Source: Gammaproteobacteria bacterium (GTDB taxonomy: Bacteria > Pseudomonadota > Gammaproteobacteria > UBA9214). From it: a stretch of 11,835 nt of DNA. The notes beneath the pieces were generated by a model. It did no database searches and had not been told where the DNA came from. It saw only the letters and a list, made by a program, of their open reading frames with translations. Every line of letters begins with the position of its first letter. Within the stretch, counting starts at the first letter, position 1. Positions 1-6,481 of the stretch are shown here, in pieces. Where the stretch lies: the NCBI GenBank assembly GCA_029859555.1, contig JAOUCV010000036.1, forward strand, positions 1 through 11,835, in the 5' to 3' direction. Both the position numbers and the translations under genes were made by a program.

Positions 1-1
1 C

Positions 2-856
<855 letters not shown>

Positions 857-878
857 GCTTGTTTACACGATAGTCATG

Positions 879-905
879 AAAGGCCGGCTTATGCCGGCCT
901 TTTTT
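879..905 (+). terminator. Intrinsic terminator after adk
   Basis: An 8-bp perfect GC-rich stem, AGGCCGGC (881-888) with GCCGGCCT (893-900), encloses the 4-nt loop TTAT and is followed directly by a run of T (901-905). AA at 879-880 precedes it. This is a textbook rho-independent terminator and separates adk from the downstream diguanylate cyclase gene. Confidence 0.93.
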
Positions 906-1350
906 AATTTGGCTTGATTATTGGTTCTGGGGGGCGGTTATCCTCCGGGATTGATGCGTGGACCTTAAAAAATCTGCCCTAGTACCTCAGTACCACTACC
1001 TGCCGTATGGCTATACCTGCTACACTTTTCCCAACGTCAAATATGTGACAGAGTTCTATGTAATTAGAATTTTAGCTATTAGCTGCAAATTACTGTAAGT
1101 ATTGGTCAATGTGGCTGGATTTATAGCTAAAACCGGGGCTGGCCAGTATTGCTTCCCTGGTGTTGTTTTGGCTTTCGGGCCGGTCGGAGTCAGCGCTGGG
1201 CTGCAAAGCAGTCACCAGGGCTGACGTAAACACTGTTTTTCCCGGGTATTTGGTCTGTTATTTTGACGCTTTACCGACATGGGGAACGAATAATAAATTG
1301 GCAGGGCAGGGATTGTTCTGCGAGGTGCGAAGGGACGTGCTGGAGTGTTT
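906..1350. other. Long gene-free region with inverted repeats, leader of the diguanylate cyclase gene
   Basis: I see no convincing gene here. A 73-codon frame from 1160 to 1381 starts at a GTG with no ribosome-binding site, resembles nothing I know, and overlaps the diguanylate cyclase start. The middle part (about 1030-1135) is clearly more AT-rich than the genes on either side. It contains TTCTA/TAGAA (1054-1058 and 1065-1069) and a perfect 10-bp inverted repeat, TTTTAGCTAT (1070-1079) and ATAGCTAAAA (1123-1132). Further on, CCCTGGTG (1155-1162) is the inverse of CACCAGGG (1213-1220), which would compete with the 1189-1225 stem-loop. I found no convincing -35/-10 pair. Confidence 0.5.
1189..1225 (+). 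promoter_or_regulatory. Structured stem-loop in the diguanylate cyclase leader
   Basis: Three stacked stems can form: GTCAGC/GCTGAC (1189-1194 with 1220-1225), CTGG/CCAG (1196-1199 with 1215-1218) and CTGC/GCAG (1201-1204 with 1208-1211). They give 14 pairs around an AAA loop, broken only by a 1x1 mismatch and a small asymmetric internal loop. A run of five T begins about 10 bases past the stem (1236-1240), too distant for a standard terminator. It could be a structured 5' UTR element, a weak attenuator or part of a small RNA. An upstream segment (1155-1162) can pair with 1213-1220 and would disrupt it, so two exclusive folds are possible. No known riboswitch consensus is recognisable. Confidence 0.4.
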
Positions 1351-2910
1351 ATGGTGTCGGGTACAGACAAACCAGAGATGATTGATCCGGGTGGTGCGCG
1401 CAAGCTGCTGTACCTGATCGACTCGCTGCGCTCGACCCCCGCCGGTAATCTTATTTACCGGCAGGCAGAGGGGATGCTGGATGATATTGCATCCAGTCAT
1501 TTACGTTCCGAGATTGCTTATGCCGGTTTTGTAAATGTGCTGCTGGAAGCCTTTACTGGACATCTGACTCCCGGTTCTTCTTCCTACGTACAGCTAAAAT
1601 TGCTGCAGGCACGGCTACAGCCGCCACTGACGCCTACCGAGCTGGATGTGCTGAGTGGTTTCATCAGTCAGTGTGGCGAACAGATTCGTACGGCCGGTGA
1701 TCTGCAGCCGGCCCTCATGGTTGATGCAATCAGCCCGTTGCTGGCCTCCTTCGGTATCGATACGGTGCCTGCAGAACCTGCAGACCTGCCTGAAGTCGAA
1801 ACATTTGGCGAGGCAGATCAGCCGGCGCCACAGACACAGGCTGATGCCGACCGGCCAGCGCCACAGACACAAGCTGATGCTGACCAGCCGCTGCCACAAA
1901 CAGAAAGTGATGCAGATAAGCAGGTTAGTCTGCTTGCCAAACCCGGGGAGCTGCAAGCCGAAGCGGTGTCTGCTGATGCGCAAGATGAACTGCATGATGC
2001 GGATTACATCTGCGAAGAAATACCGGCCGGCCAGGATCTCAATGATATCAATCGCAGCGAGCTGGAAGCGCGTCGCGAGGATATTCAGCAGCTGCAGGCG
2101 ACGCTGGGACAGCAGGTACTGGAGACCATCAGCCAGAACGAGGAGTTCGGTATTATTCTCGATGTGGTGCTGACGGAGCTGCGCCAGGCCGAAGATCTAA
2201 CAGAAATTGAAGACATGCGCTGGACACTGATACGGGAAGTCGAAAAGCTCATGAATGGTCATGACGAATTGGCAGAAAAACTCGACAGTACGCACCATTA
2301 TCTGCAGTTGTTCGAGTCCGACAGCCGTGAGCTTTCTGATGAGCTGACCCGGGTACGCCTGCTCAGCCTGACGGACGAGCTAACCGGTTTGCCTAACCGT
2401 CGTGCCTTTATGCGCCGCATGGAAGACGAAGTGGCGCGTGTGCAACGCTATGGTTTCCCGCTGTCCTTTGTGCTGATTGACCTGGACCATTTCAAGGCTG
2501 TAAATGATGAATACGGCCATGCTGCCGGTGATGAGGTACTGCGGGTCTATTCCAAAAATATTCTCTCTATCTTTCGTCATCACGACATGGTGGCACGCTA
2601 CGGCGGTGAAGAGTTTGCCGTGCTGTTGCCCAATACTGATTCCGATGGTGCCGTGCGTGCGCTCAACAAGGTGAGACGCCGTGCCAGTGAAACACGCTGG
2701 CAGACCAATGGCAGCGCCTCTGATGTGCCGACATTTTCGGCGGGTGCCTCGCTGTACAAGCCGGGTGAGTCGGTTAGCGCCTTCATCGAACGCGCCGACA
2801 AGGCGCTGTACCGTGCGAAACGGCTGGGCCGGCACCGCATCGAGCTGGATATGACCTACCAGAGCGAGTCTGCTGAAGGCGCGCCAAGACGCCGCAGCAC
2901 CGACAGCTAA
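1351..2910 (+). CDS. Soluble diguanylate cyclase (GGDEF domain) with helical N-terminal region
   Basis: Predicted to make the second messenger c-di-GMP from two GTP. Numbered from the ATG at 1351 (519 aa), the GGDEF domain spans about residues 338-500, with LTDELTGLPNRRAF at its start, DLDHFKAVNDEYGH near 377-390, and an intact active-site loop GGEEF at 418-422. RHHD at 409-412, five residues before the loop, is a proper inhibitory I-site, so product feedback is likely. Residues 15-135 form an unrecognised, probably all-helical region. Residues 157-190 hold an 11-residue Pro/Gln/Asp-rich tandem repeat, and about 230-340 is a charged helical stretch that looks like a coiled-coil signalling linker. 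There is no signal peptide, transmembrane segment or EAL domain. The start is uncertain: GGAG (1342-1345) serves the ATG at 1351, but GTG at 1345 with AAGGGA at 1330-1335 is also possible. The input signal is unknown. Confidence 0.92.
   Translation: MVSGTDKPEMIDPGGARKLLYLIDSLRSTPAGNLIYRQAEGMLDDIASSHLRSEIAYAGFVNVLLEAFTGHLTPGSSSYVQLKLLQARLQPPLTPTELDVLSGFISQCGEQIRTAGDLQPALMVDAISPLLASFGIDTVPAEPADLPEVETFGEADQPAPQTQADADRPAPQTQADADQPLPQTESDADKQVSLLAKPGELQAEAVSADAQDELHDADYICEEIPAGQDLNDINRSELEARREDIQQLQATLGQQVLETISQNEEFGIILDVVLTELRQAEDLTEIEDMRWTLIREVEKLMNGHDELAEKLDSTHHYLQLFESDSRELSDELTRVRLLSLTDELTGLPNRRAFMRRMEDEVARVQRYGFPLSFVLIDLDHFKAVNDEYGHAAGDEVLRVYSKNILSIFRHHDMVARYGGEEFAVLLPNTDSDGAVRALNKVRRRASETRWQTNGSASDVPTFSAGASLYKPGESVSAFIERADKALYRAKRLGRHRIELDMTYQSESAEGAPRRRSTDS
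1813..1911 (+). repeat. 33-bp in-frame tandem repeat, three copies
   Basis: Three consecutive 33-base units (1813-1845, 1846-1878, 1879-1911) encode ADQPAPQTQAD, ADRPAPQTQAD and ADQPLPQTESD. A fourth copy begins (GCAGAT encoding AD) and then decays. The first two units are nearly identical in DNA and the third has diverged. The period keeps the reading frame, so copy number can change without breaking the protein. It lies in the flexible linker between the N-terminal region and the coiled coil of the diguanylate cyclase. Confidence 0.9.
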
Positions 2911-2962
2911 AAGCATTTCCCCGGTAATCCTCTTGTCATTGCCGCTGTGCGCCTGTGGGTGA

Positions 2963-2983
2963 GTCTGTATAATTACTACAGAC
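2963..2983 (+). promoter_or_regulatory. Promoter with -10 box inside a palindrome, ahead of the thioredoxin cluster
   Basis: TATAAT at 2968-2973 is a perfect -10 match. It is overlapped by the inverted repeat GTCTGTA (2963-2969) and TACAGAC (2977-2983) with a 7-nt spacer, a plausible operator. The -35 region 17 bases upstream (CTGTGC, 2945-2950) is poor, which fits a promoter needing an activator or one that is weak. Transcription would start near 2980 and give a short leader that still contains GGGAGG at 2993-2998 ahead of the thioredoxin gene. The 97-base gap after the diguanylate cyclase gene holds no clear terminator. Confidence 0.5.
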
Positions 2984-3007
2984 AAAACGACAGGGAGGCT
3001 GCTCGCC

Positions 3008-3388
3008 ATGGCCACGATTGAACTCACGAAAGAAAATTTCGAAGCAACGATAAACACCAATGACACCGTACTGCTCGACTTCTGGGCGTCATGGTGCGGA
3101 CCGTGCCAGCAGTTTGCACCGGTATTCGAAGCGATGTCGGAATCTCACCCGGATATTGTGTTTGCCAAGATAAACACGGAAGAGCAGCAGGAGATTGCCG
3201 GGCACTTCCAGATTCGCTCGATTCCGACGCTGATGATTTTTCGGGAACAGATTATTGTATTTTCCCAGCCGGGCGCGCTGCCGCCGGCAGGGCTTGAATC
3301 AATTATTGAAAAAGTTGCCGCGCTGGATATGAGCGAGGTGCGGCGGCAGGTTGTTGAACAGGGTATGGAGCAGGGAGGGCAAGCCTGA
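3008..3388 (+). CDS. Thioredoxin
   Basis: A 126-residue single-domain thioredoxin, predicted to be a cytoplasmic dithiol-disulfide reductant. It has FWASWCGPC with the redox cysteines at 30 and 33, DFW ahead of them, and the cis-proline segment RSIPTLMIF (Pro73). There is no signal peptide. It is slightly longer than canonical TrxA because of a charged C-terminal tail (about residues 108-126, rich in Glu and Gln). The ATG at 3008 has GGGAGG (2993-2998) nine bases upstream. Its TGA overlaps the ATG of the next gene by one base, implying translational coupling to the SIMPL-domain gene. Because a second thioredoxin-fold protein (CnoX) lies in the same window, I do not assign the trxA symbol. It may be an accessory thioredoxin. 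Confidence 0.95.
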   Translation: MATIELTKENFEATINTNDTVLLDFWASWCGPCQQFAPVFEAMSESHPDIVFAKINTEEQQEIAGHFQIRSIPTLMIFREQIIVFSQPGALPPAGLESIIEKVAALDMSEVRRQVVEQGMEQGGQA

Positions 3389-4074
3389 TGAAATATTTGA
3401 TCGTTCTGGCCGGGCTGCTAACCGGCATCAATGCAGCGTTTGCGGATGACGAGCTGCGTTACAACCAGGTGCGTTTGCAGTCACAGCAAACCGAGGCGGT
3501 GAGTAATGACACCATGCATGTCAGCATGAACACCTATGCGGAAATGCAGGACCCGGCAAAGCTGGCCGCAAAAATCAACAACGATATGGAGTGGGCGTTA
3601 CAGCAGGCAAAGCAGGTGCAGGGTGTCAAGATCAATACGGGTAGCTACCAGACCTGGCCAATTACCCGCAAGGAAGTCACGACAGGCTGGCGTGGCCAGC
3701 AGGACCTGGTGCTGGAAAGTGCTGATACTGAAATACTGAGTCGCCTGGTTGGTCAGTTACAGGGCCGGCTGCAGATCAAGTCCATGAACTTTACTGTCTC
3801 CGATGAAAAGCGCGCAGCGGTAGAGAACCGCTTGATTGATGTAGCGCTGGATGCCTTCAAGCAACGTGCCGGTATCATTGGTGACAACCTGAAAGCCGAC
3901 GGTTTTCGAATTGTGGAAATTAATGTCAATACCAGTACCCAGCGACCGCCCATGCTGCGCCAGGCAAGGATGGCGAGCATGTCGATGGAAGCCAGTGACG
4001 CCGTTGCGGTTGAGGGTGGCGAGAGCGATGTCAGTGTTACCGTAAACGGTACTATTGAGTTGCGGATACCCTAA
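3388..4074 (+). CDS. Periplasmic SIMPL-domain (DUF541) protein
   Basis: A 228-residue protein with a clear Sec signal peptide (Lys at 3, hydrophobic core to about residue 14, probable cleavage after AFA at 19). The mature part has the look of the SIMPL/DUF541 family: an N-terminal beta segment with polar HVSMNTYAE, a helix resembling DPAKLAAKINNDMEWALQQAK, the pattern INTGSYQTWP, then RGQQDLVLES, a second helical segment AVENRLIDVALDAFKQRAGIIGDNL, and a C-terminal beta strand VSVTVNGTIELRI. The family is named after a mouse protein interacting with a kinase. Bacterial members are exported, and their biochemical role is poorly known, though some have been tied to oxidative-stress resistance. 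GGGAGG at 3373-3378 lies nine bases before the ATG, inside the thioredoxin gene. The one-base overlap with that gene suggests one transcript. Confidence 0.88.
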   Translation: MKYLIVLAGLLTGINAAFADDELRYNQVRLQSQQTEAVSNDTMHVSMNTYAEMQDPAKLAAKINNDMEWALQQAKQVQGVKINTGSYQTWPITRKEVTTGWRGQQDLVLESADTEILSRLVGQLQGRLQIKSMNFTVSDEKRAAVENRLIDVALDAFKQRAGIIGDNLKADGFRIVEINVNTSTQRPPMLRQARMASMSMEASDAVAVEGGESDVSVTVNGTIELRIP

Positions 4075-4085
4075 GCGCCGGCGTC

Positions 4086-4715
4086 GTGCAACAAACAGCA
4101 AGCCTGCCGGACGGTTTTGTCTACCTTGACGATGTCATCAGTGGTATCCGGCTGGACCTGCGCTATTGTACGACTGATAATTTTGTCGGTGCGCAAATCG
4201 ACGGCTATCTGCAGCCGCGCGGGATTCTCACGGTTGCAGCCGCCGAGGCGCTGGCGCAGGTGCAGGCTGTATTGAAACCGGCCGGTCTTGAGCTGAGTAT
4301 CTTTGATGCCTATCGACCGCAACAGGCAGTCAGCCATTTTCTGCGCTGGATAGAAGACCCCGCTGACTGCCGCACGAAAGCAGATTATTATCCGCAGACA
4401 TCCAAGCCGGATCTGCTGCGGCTCGGCTATATCGCCCGTCGCTCCAGTCACACCCGTGGCAGCACCGTTGACCTGAGCATCGTTCCCGCTGAGCGCGGTG
4501 CGGCAGCGCTTGATATGGGCAGCCATTTTGACTATTTCGGTCCCGAATCATGGGCTGACTACAGCGGCATAACTGCACAGCAACAGGCCAATCGTTTGCT
4601 GTTACGCCGCTTGATGATGCAGGCCGGTTTTGTACCATTCCCGATGGAGTGGTGGCATTTTACCCTTGAAGATGAACCTTTCCCTGACGAGTGGTTTGAT
4701 TTTCCGGTGCAGTGA
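4086..4715 (+). CDS. ddpX: VanX-type D-alanyl-D-alanine dipeptidase (peptidase family M15D)
   Basis: Zinc peptidase predicted to split D-Ala-D-Ala, the peptidoglycan precursor and turnover product. Of its 209 residues, SSHTRGSTVDL supplies two zinc ligands (His122, Asp129) and EWWHF supplies the catalytic Glu188 and the third ligand His191. DAYRP carries Arg77, the equivalent of the transition-state arginine of VanX. The opening FVYLDDVISGIRLDLRYCTTDNFVG also matches the family. All key residues are present. There is no signal peptide, so it acts in the cytoplasm. The start is GTG at 4086, eleven bases after the SIMPL gene stop. No good ribosome-binding site is visible, but an in-frame stop lies shortly upstream and no other start precedes the conserved N-terminus, so translation may depend on coupling. 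No vanH, vanA or vanRS-like gene is nearby, so a role in D-Ala recycling or cell-wall turnover is more likely than glycopeptide resistance. Confidence 0.93.
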   Translation: MQQTASLPDGFVYLDDVISGIRLDLRYCTTDNFVGAQIDGYLQPRGILTVAAAEALAQVQAVLKPAGLELSIFDAYRPQQAVSHFLRWIEDPADCRTKADYYPQTSKPDLLRLGYIARRSSHTRGSTVDLSIVPAERGAAALDMGSHFDYFGPESWADYSGITAQQQANRLLLRRLMMQAGFVPFPMEWWHFTLEDEPFPDEWFDFPVQ

Positions 4716-4753
4716 CGCCGGGCCGCTTGCATAGTCCAACAAGAGGTGACCCG

Positions 4754-5284
4754 ATGTATAAATTTACAGCTGCTGTGATTTTAATATTTTCCACTGTGTC
4801 GTTATCCACAGCAAGCGCTGCTGACTGGTCTTCGGATCTGCACGGTGGCGGGACAGTAACCGTGGACTCTGATACCCGCCGTGCAACAATCACCCGCGAC
4901 GGAGTCACCTCACCGCTATGGAATGGTGTACATCGACTTCAGGACGGTTCGGCGATGATTATCAATAACGGCGAGGTGGTCACGGGGACCATGGCAGATA
5001 CGCCGCACAGGTTGCCGCCACCCGAGCCTTCAGACTGGGAAGGCATGCCGATAGCCGGATACTCGCCCTGTGAACAGCTGATCCATCGTGTTTGCGGGCT
5101 GAAAAACGAGTGTGCAACGGCAGAGAGCTGCAACCTGGCACAACAGCTGTTGGCCATGGAGCGGGACGAACGCAGCAAGGCTGAAGATGGCTCGCGCATG
5201 TCATTTACCAGTGGCCAGTGTGTCAAGGCCAGGCAGGATGATGCCTATTTCTTACAATGCGGGCATGCCGCCGGTGAAAAATAA
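4754..5284 (+). CDS. Secreted six-cysteine protein of unknown function
   Basis: A 176-residue protein I cannot assign to a named family. The signal peptide is clear: Lys at 3, a hydrophobic stretch at 6-17, probable cleavage after ASA near residue 22. The mature N-terminal half is beta-like (GGGTVTVDSDTRRATITRDG, then SPLWNGVHRLQDGSAMIINNGEVV), followed by a proline-rich spacer. The C-terminal half holds all six cysteines (106, 114, 120, 126, 156, 169) and a charged helix, CNLAQQLLAMERDERSK, an arrangement allowing three disulfides. The layout recalls uncharacterised exported proteins of Proteobacteria with LWDGVH-like and Cys-rich segments, but that is from memory. The ATG at 4754 is preferred because AGAGGTG (4742-4748) lies five bases upstream and the signal peptide starts there; an in-frame GTG at 4712 overlaps the dipeptidase end. 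Probably the last gene of the thioredoxin cluster. Confidence 0.85.
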   Translation: MYKFTAAVILIFSTVSLSTASAADWSSDLHGGGTVTVDSDTRRATITRDGVTSPLWNGVHRLQDGSAMIINNGEVVTGTMADTPHRLPPPEPSDWEGMPIAGYSPCEQLIHRVCGLKNECATAESCNLAQQLLAMERDERSKAEDGSRMSFTSGQCVKARQDDAYFLQCGHAAGEK

Positions 5285-5298
5285 TACTGACGGGCGGG

Positions 5299-6417
5299 TT
5301 AGTTTTCCGGATCGTTAACCAGGTCCGGTTCGCCACAGTGGCGTGCGATTTCGGCGCGTGCGGCATCACGCAGGTTTAGCGCCACCTGCCAGCCCTGGCC
5401 GGAGGGTGCAACCGGCGGTCGCACGGTCACCTCGATCTTGCCGCGTCGTGGAAACCAGTTGCTACCACGAATTATACTGCGTGCGCCGCGAATCGCGACC
5501 GGCGTGACGGGTACACTGGTGCGCACCGCAGTGACAAAGGCACCCATGCGAAAGGGTTGCAGGCCGGGAAAGGTGGTAAAGGTGCCTTCCGGAAAAAAAA
5601 CGATTGTCTGGCCGGCCTGCGACTTGCGTGTGATGCGTTTTACATCACCGGCTGCACGGGTGCTGTTGAAGCGGTCAACAAATTCCACCCCGAATCGCTG
5701 CAGCAACAACCGTGCTGGCAGGATGCGTGCCAGTTCACCCTTGACGATAAAGTGAATGGAAATGTCGAGCGCAGCGGTGATAATGAAACCGTCAAGATAG
5801 CTGGAGTGATTGGCGACCACGATATGTGGCTGCTGCGAGTTGAGGTGTTCGGTGCCGCTGACCCGCAAGGGTGTGAAGGTCAGCATGAAAAACAGTTTTG
5901 CACCGATGTGTGCAAGCTTGCGACGCCAGCTGGCAAACGGTGCCAGCACCACGGCCAGCCAGGTGAGCAGTCCAAGTACGGCAAAAACTGTCCAGCTATA
6001 CAGTGCGTACAGCCAGTCGGTGAGGCTGCGTTGTGGTTCTGCAGCGGTGGGCTGATCAGCCTGCCCGAACGATCCCATCAGCAAGCCACTGTCGTCGATA
6101 TTGCCGGCAGCATCCTGGCTGCTGCGCTGTTCTGTCTCGCCGTTTACCTCGTCGACAATTGCCTGCATCAGTCCGTTCGGGGTGGTGGCGCAAATCGCCG
6201 TGTTTTCGCGCAGTGAGATACCCAGTTTTGACTCGATACGTGTGCGCAGCTCCATGCGTGCCATGCTGTCGAGTCCCAGCTCACGTTCGAGATGCGTGCT
6301 GGCTGTAAAATGCAGGTTCTTCCAGTGGGGGTGAACTTCGCCGACCATGTCACGAATAACCGTCAGCAGCTCATGCATATCCGGGGTATTGCTGGCGGGG
6401 CTGTCAGGTTCGTTCAT
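5299..6417 (-). CDS. Acyl-carrier-domain/PlsC acyltransferase fusion
   Basis: A 372-residue two-domain protein. Residues about 14-92 are an acyl-carrier-type domain with LGLDSMARMEL, where Ser51 is the expected phosphopantetheine site. After a disordered linker (about 93-130) comes a hydrophobic segment at about 138-160 that should anchor it in the inner membrane. Residues about 180-340 are a glycerolphosphate acyltransferase domain with NHSSYLD (His204, Asp209, the HX4D catalytic pair) and FFPEGT (274-279). It probably transfers an acyl group, carried on its own or another carrier domain, to lysophosphatidate or a similar acceptor. In many Proteobacteria these two domains follow an AMP-binding acyl ligase in one long protein; that part is absent here. 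The start is chosen as the ATG at 6417, ahead of the carrier domain, although no Shine-Dalgarno is visible. The frame runs further upstream to 6591, into xerD. It is convergent with the Cys-rich gene, 14 bases apart. Confidence 0.88.
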   Translation of the reverse strand: MNEPDSPASNTPDMHELLTVIRDMVGEVHPHWKNLHFTASTHLERELGLDSMARMELRTRIESKLGISLRENTAICATTPNGLMQAIVDEVNGETEQRSSQDAAGNIDDSGLLMGSFGQADQPTAAEPQRSLTDWLYALYSWTVFAVLGLLTWLAVVLAPFASWRRKLAHIGAKLFFMLTFTPLRVSGTEHLNSQQPHIVVANHSSYLDGFIITAALDISIHFIVKGELARILPARLLLQRFGVEFVDRFNSTRAAGDVKRITRKSQAGQTIVFFPEGTFTTFPGLQPFRMGAFVTAVRTSVPVTPVAIRGARSIIRGSNWFPRRGKIEVTVRPPVAPSGQGWQVALNLRDAARAEIARHCGEPDLVNDPEN

Positions 6418-6481
6418 AGGGTCGTTTATGCTAATGTAAACCCACCATGTTTCAACCTTTAATTCGCCCTTTCTGCCGTTC
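6418..6481. promoter_or_regulatory. Divergent start region between the acyltransferase gene and xerD
   Basis: Only 64 bases separate the two divergent starts. On the minus strand TTGAAA (6450-6455) and TAGCAT (6428-6433) are spaced by 16 bases and make a fair sigma70 promoter. It would start transcription about four bases before the acyltransferase ATG, nearly leaderless. On the plus strand TTTAAT (6458-6463) could be a -10 box for xerD, with a weak -35 (TGTAAA, 6435-6440). Neither gene has a recognisable Shine-Dalgarno. These elements are inferred from consensus matching only. Confidence 0.35.

Noticed and set aside
1189..1260. Possible c-di-GMP (GEMM) riboswitch ahead of the diguanylate cyclase, suggested by GCAAAGC at 1203-1209
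   Set aside because: The other conserved blocks of the class I aptamer (the GGGCAAACC side, the tetraloop receptor and the GGGTTACCG-like end) are not found at the right spacing.
1160..1381. 73-codon plus-strand frame upstream of the diguanylate cyclase gene
   Set aside because: GTG start without a ribosome-binding site, no family resemblance, and it overlaps both the stem-loop and the real gene start.
2380..3066. 228-codon minus-strand frame across the GGDEF domain and the thioredoxin promoter
   Set aside because: It is antisense to the conserved GGDEF domain and shows no family features.
5307..5328. CCGGA/TCCGG hairpin between the convergent Cys-rich and acyltransferase genes as a terminator
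   Set aside because: Only a 5-bp stem with a 12-base loop, lying inside the acyltransferase coding end and without a convincing T-tract on the plus strand.
5557..6216. 219-codon plus-strand frame antisense to the acyltransferase gene
   Set aside because: The minus strand has carrier and PlsC motifs; this frame has none and no ribosome-binding site.
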